A DNA stretch of 64,000 bases from Hymenopus coronatus (lineage: Eukaryota; Arthropoda; Insecta; Mantodea; Hymenopodidae). The stretch lies in contig CM060886.1 of the NCBI GenBank assembly GCA_030762935.1, positions 34,581,509 to 34,645,508 on the forward strand, in the 5' to 3' direction. Under the pieces are notes generated by a model. It was given only the letters and a program-made list of their open reading frames with translations, had not been told where the DNA came from and made no database searches. Made by a program: the position numbers and the translations under genes. Shown here piece after piece: positions 60,613-64,000 of the stretch; the first letter of the stretch is position 1; each line of letters starts with the position of its first letter.

Positions 60613-62499
60613 ACATAGTATATTTTTAATGTCCATTTTCTTGTTTTTGTTCTTATTCCTAATTTTATCTCTTCTAGATATTTAAGCTGATCACTGCAAA
60701 TAAGTAATAATCAATGCCAAAAATGTTTGTTTGTTGTATTTGTAGATATTTTTGAATTTCCATATTTCTGTGGCTTGTGAAGTTGTACTTTTAACATCAG
60801 AGTTTTAAGTTTTTCTTTTTGTGATTCTTTCTTGCTTTCCATTTCTCCCTTAATATACCATTCAAATGTGAGACAGAAGTTTTCCCTTTCCTTATATGCT
60901 GTATAAGTTTAGTATTATTTCTTCCATCATTTGTAATTTTAACACCCATTACATTATATGCAAAATTGGAATGATTATTACTCTACCTTCACTCAGTATG
61001 AGCAAACACTGGGACATTTTTTGGAGACTATTGTCTCCTGTTCAATAACTCCTTTGAATCAGGCATTTTACTAAATCATTTTCTGCAGTTTCTTTTTTTT
61101 TTTTTTTTTTTTTTTTTTCATTTAAAGACATTTTTTATCTATTGGAATAAATTTAAAATTGTTATTATTACTTAAAATATTATCAAAACAGAAATAACTA
61201 ATAACAATTTCAATAATCATCTAAGAAAAGCCTTACTTCAGTGAATCCAGTGAAAATGGAGACAACAGTCTCTGAAACATGTTGCAGTAAGTTCTACTTA
61301 TATTTAGTGAAGCTATAATAATCATTCCATAATGTCACATAACTTCACTGTGCTTCCCATTTAACATTTATAAGCCCATCCCATGTTTAATAAATTCTTT
61401 ATCTTCAATTTTCAAATCTTGTTTCTCTCCCATCTCTCCCTATTACCATACACTGTGATTTTTCAAAATTAAACACTAATCCCCATTTTTATGTTCATTT
61501 AAATTCCTGCACATAAATTCTATGAAATAATGCCACTCTGAAAACTTGTTTGTAAAGTTCAAGGTGCAACATTATTTTACCAACTCTATACTGAACTGGT
61601 AATATTCAGTGTCTTCAATTAAATAATTTGTTATAATGAATTGTTTTGCTGTATTGGTGAGGTTACATTTGTCTCTAAACATCAGAGAGATTTATGCTTA
61701 TTCTTGCTCAGTTCAAAGAATTCTTATCAAGTAGTTATCCCTCACCATCAATGAAGTCATTATATAAGCAATCTGGTAAGGTGGATTTTGCATCTTTATA
61801 TTACTTCATTGTTACACTATTTAAGATGGAGCTTTGCACAAAGTTTCCTATCCTTTAGAACTATCCATTATACAGCTTACCAACCTCCTTATTAAATAAT
61901 GGAATGTGTACCTGCTGTATTTTCTATTCATCATTAGAGTACTAGAACTCTTTTGGTATTAGATTAATCTAATTGGGTAAAATATTAAACATTTAAACTC
62001 TGAATTATAATAAGTAAGATCCCAGCTGTTATCTAGTAGACAAGCTGATATGATTCTAGATATGTATTCAAACTTAATCTTCTCCTACATATAGAATGGA
62101 GGTATTCACTTTATTGTGAATTACCCAACACTATGGTTCAAACTAAATATTTAATTCCTTCTTACTGAAAATTTGAGCAAAAATATATTCTGTAGGTACA
62201 TATTTTATACATACAACTTCTGAATTTCACCACTTTATAAAGCAGGTTTTCTATGAAAAAATAACACTTCACTTTTGATGATTTAATTAATACATTTTCA
62301 CATTTAATTAACATAAGTTTTTAATACTCTAGTATAAAATACCAACTTTGTGATGTTAATTTCATGAAATTTATTTTTTTGAAGTGTAAAATTTTTCACA
62401 GCTAGCAAGATGCAAACATAATAACTTGAAGTTTTTGTTAATCATAAGCTTTTTGTAATTCTGTACTTAAAGACTCACAAATATTTCATTTTACAACAG
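60613..62499. other. Duox intron, nothing recognised
   Basis: AT-rich, with a long poly-T tract at about 61090-61119. Confidence 0.5.
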
Positions 62500-62823
62500 G
62501 GCAGTGAACTGGCCTACATCTATGCATGCCTCTTCCTGGGTTTTGTACCCATTATTTGTGCTGGTGCGGGCTATGGTGTAGTGAAGTTGCAAAATCGAAG
62601 ACGACGAAGATTAAGAATGCAACAGGAGGAGTTAAAGAATAGTATAGGAGGTAAAGTGGTCGACAAGATGGCAGTACGTGAGTGGTTACATGCTAACCAT
62701 CGACGCCTTGTAAAAGTAAAGTTTGGCCCTGAGGCTGCAATTCACACTGTAGATCGAAAAGGAGAAAAATTACGAACACTCAGTTTCAGAGGCACAGATT
62801 GTCTTACAGTGGAAGAGTCTCAG
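62500..62823 (+). CDS. Duox: Duox exon 9: first transmembrane helix and cytosolic start
   Basis: The acceptor is tacaacag at 62499 and the donor is gtattt at 62824. It is phase 0 at both ends, with 108 codons. After GSELAY comes a hydrophobic helix, IYACLFLGFVPIICAGAGYG, followed at once by a basic cluster (VVKLQNRRRRRLR). This fits the positive-inside rule and puts everything after it in the cytosol. The rest includes KMAVREWLHANHRRLVKVKF, GPEAAIHTVDRKGEKLRTLS and TVEESQ, all recognisable insect Duox sequence. Confidence 0.97.
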
Positions 62824-63101
62824 GTATTTAATATGTTCTTTATTTCAAAATTTTAAGAATTTAATTGTAACAAGACATGTTTTCATATTTCAATGATTCA
62901 TTTCTTCATTGTGTATATATTAACACCATCTGTTGGTGGAAGAGCAAATTGAAAGTGAAATCCATAGCCATAAATGAGGACATAAAACAAAAGAAGTTAC
63001 TTTAACATTTATGATTTATTTTTTGTGAAGTTTATTGAATTTGTTTTTTTTTTAAGCCAAACAAACAAAAATATCTGGTAGTGAAAGATTTGTTTTTATA
63101 G

Positions 63102-63334
63102 GATAATAGTGGCAGTGGAAAACGACCATTGGTGCTGTTACGAGTGCCACGAGATCATGATCTGGTGCTTGAATTTGATTCTCTTGCTGCGCGTCGAAAG
63201 TTTATCTCCAAGCTGGAGGCGTTCCTGAACTCTCACAAAAAGAGACTAGCCAGTGCACAAGCACCTCGCGATGCAATGCTAAGAAATGCTGAAACTCGTG
63301 AACGTAGGCAGAAGCGCCTTGAACATTTCTTCAG
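63102..63334 (+). CDS. Duox: Duox exon 10: cytosolic segment before the EF-hands
   Basis: The acceptor is gtttttatag at 63101 and the donor is gtaact at 63335. It enters in phase 0 and leaves in phase 2. It encodes DNSGSGKRPLVLLRVPRDHD, LVLEFDSLAARRKFISKLEA and, at the end, RNAETRERRQKRLEHFF. The charged, helical ERRQKRLE stretch is conserved in Duox before the calcium-binding EF-hands. The intron before it is only 278 bases, the smallest in the window. Confidence 0.96.
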
Positions 63335-63924
63335 GTAACTCTAAGAAATATAGAATCAACTACAATGAAGCAAGTATAATTTATAACCAAATTACTGATG
63401 AATTAACCAATTCTTGCTGCACATACCAAAGTTTGACTTATAACATGTTCTTGGACCAATCCTTTGCTGGTTGGGTCATCATTTGGTTGCAAGTTTCTTC
63501 ACATATCATTTATTATAACATCAATATTTCTGTTAGTATCTTTACTCTCTTTGTTTCTTTTATTGCTCCTTTCCTTTTTTATTCTTGATCCTCTTTTACT
63601 ATCACTTAGTCTGTTTAATTTTTTCTTTTTCTTCTACATCCTCTCTAAATATCACAGAAGTTTAATTTAATTTTTTTTTTGTTCTGCTTTCTGTTAGTTA
63701 AATGTTAAATATTTCACATAGTAATTTACAGTACTATTAAATTATATAACTTTCTTTAAGATATGTATTCATATAACTAGCTATTAGTACATGAATCTTG
63801 AATAAAGATTGTTTCCAGCATATTCTTATTATATTTGTTCAAAGACATGGTGTAAATGAGCACAACTGTGAAAAAAAATAAAATTTTGAAAATTTTATGT
63901 ATGATAATAATTTTTTTTGTTTAG
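63335..63924. other. Duox intron, nothing recognised
   Basis: Pyrimidine-rich around 63540-63690. No gene or repeat identified. Confidence 0.6.
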
Positions 63925-64000
63925 AGAAGCATATGCTCTCACATTTGGACTGAAGCCTGGGGAGAAACGTCGTGCAGGCAGTGGGGAAGAGGATGACAGT
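63925..64000 (+). CDS. Duox: Duox exon 11 (cut by window end)
   Basis: The acceptor is tttgtttag at 63924. It enters in phase 2, the first base completing an Arg codon. It encodes EAYALTFGLKPGEKRR and then a short acidic run, GSGEEDDS, where the window stops. In insect Duox the first EF-hand follows after a few dozen residues, so it should lie just beyond base 64000. Confidence 0.93.

Larger units (their letters stand above)
20155..64000 (+). other. Duox: Duox gene region (11 exons in window, incomplete at both ends)
   Basis: Eleven exons on the plus strand join into one continuous frame of about 746 codons that I recognise as insect dual oxidase. This membrane enzyme passes electrons from cytosolic NADPH to oxygen and releases hydrogen peroxide outside the cell; in insects it serves gut immunity and cuticle or matrix cross-linking. 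All introns are GT-AG and every phase fits. The fragment covers most of the extracellular peroxidase-homology domain, the first transmembrane helix and the start of the cytosolic region. Signal peptide and N-terminal exons lie before base 1. EF-hands, the six-helix heme core and FAD/NADPH domains lie after base 64000. Four N-glycosylation sequons (NRT, NGT, NST, NTS) fall in the part predicted to be outside the cell. No frameshift or stop was seen, so the gene looks functional. Confidence 0.96.

Noticed and set aside
1..64000. CRISPR arrays, operons or bacterial features
   Set aside because: The split gene with GT-AG introns, SINEs and LINEs shows a eukaryotic nuclear genome; no regularly spaced direct repeats were seen.

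Overview
This window is animal nuclear DNA, almost certainly from an insect. It carries eleven consecutive coding exons, all on the plus strand, of a dual oxidase gene (Duox), about 2,240 coding bases or 746 codons. The protein matches insect Duox throughout. It runs from near the start of the extracellular peroxidase-homology domain, through the first transmembrane helix, to the cytosolic segment just before the EF-hands. The first exons (signal peptide and N-terminus) lie upstream of the window. The EF-hands and the NADPH-oxidase core lie downstream. All introns are GT-AG, and the phases join into one open frame. Large AT-rich introns and at least five kinds of tRNA-derived SINE suggest a big polyneopteran-type genome (cockroach, termite or stick insect). 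That placement is inference.

Layout. Bases 1-20154 are intron upstream of the first exon seen, and no Duox coding sequence was found there. Exons 1-3 (20155-20316, 24749-24936, 32478-32682) and exon 4 (48041-48207) are separated by introns of 4.4, 7.5 and 15.4 kb filled with mobile DNA. Exons 5-11 (50259 to the window end) are closer together, and their introns hold far fewer recognisable repeats.

The dominant non-genic feature is one dispersed repeat, called Rep-1 here, of about 0.85 kb with 22 segments in both orientations. Read in its proposed direction it starts TCTGATGTGTTCC and ends in a large palindrome closed by GAGAAAGTA. It has inverted subterminal motifs (ACTTTCTCTA near the start, TAGAGAAAGT at the end), an internal CA microsatellite, no visible target duplication and some head-to-tail tandem copies. 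These are the marks of a non-autonomous Helentron/DINE-like rolling-circle element. Two copies sit inside recognisable LINE reading frames, which helps fix the element ends.

Other mobile elements are a 941-bp hAT-like element with an 8-bp duplication, a PIF/Harbinger element with TTA duplications, and two mariner relics, one rearranged into a fold-back. There are also an RTE-like LINE broken by two insertions, CR1/Jockey-like LINE pieces, a Penelope-like element carrying a LINE, a 1.8-kb inverted-repeat element, and a long pentanucleotide satellite. None of these looks intact enough to be autonomous.
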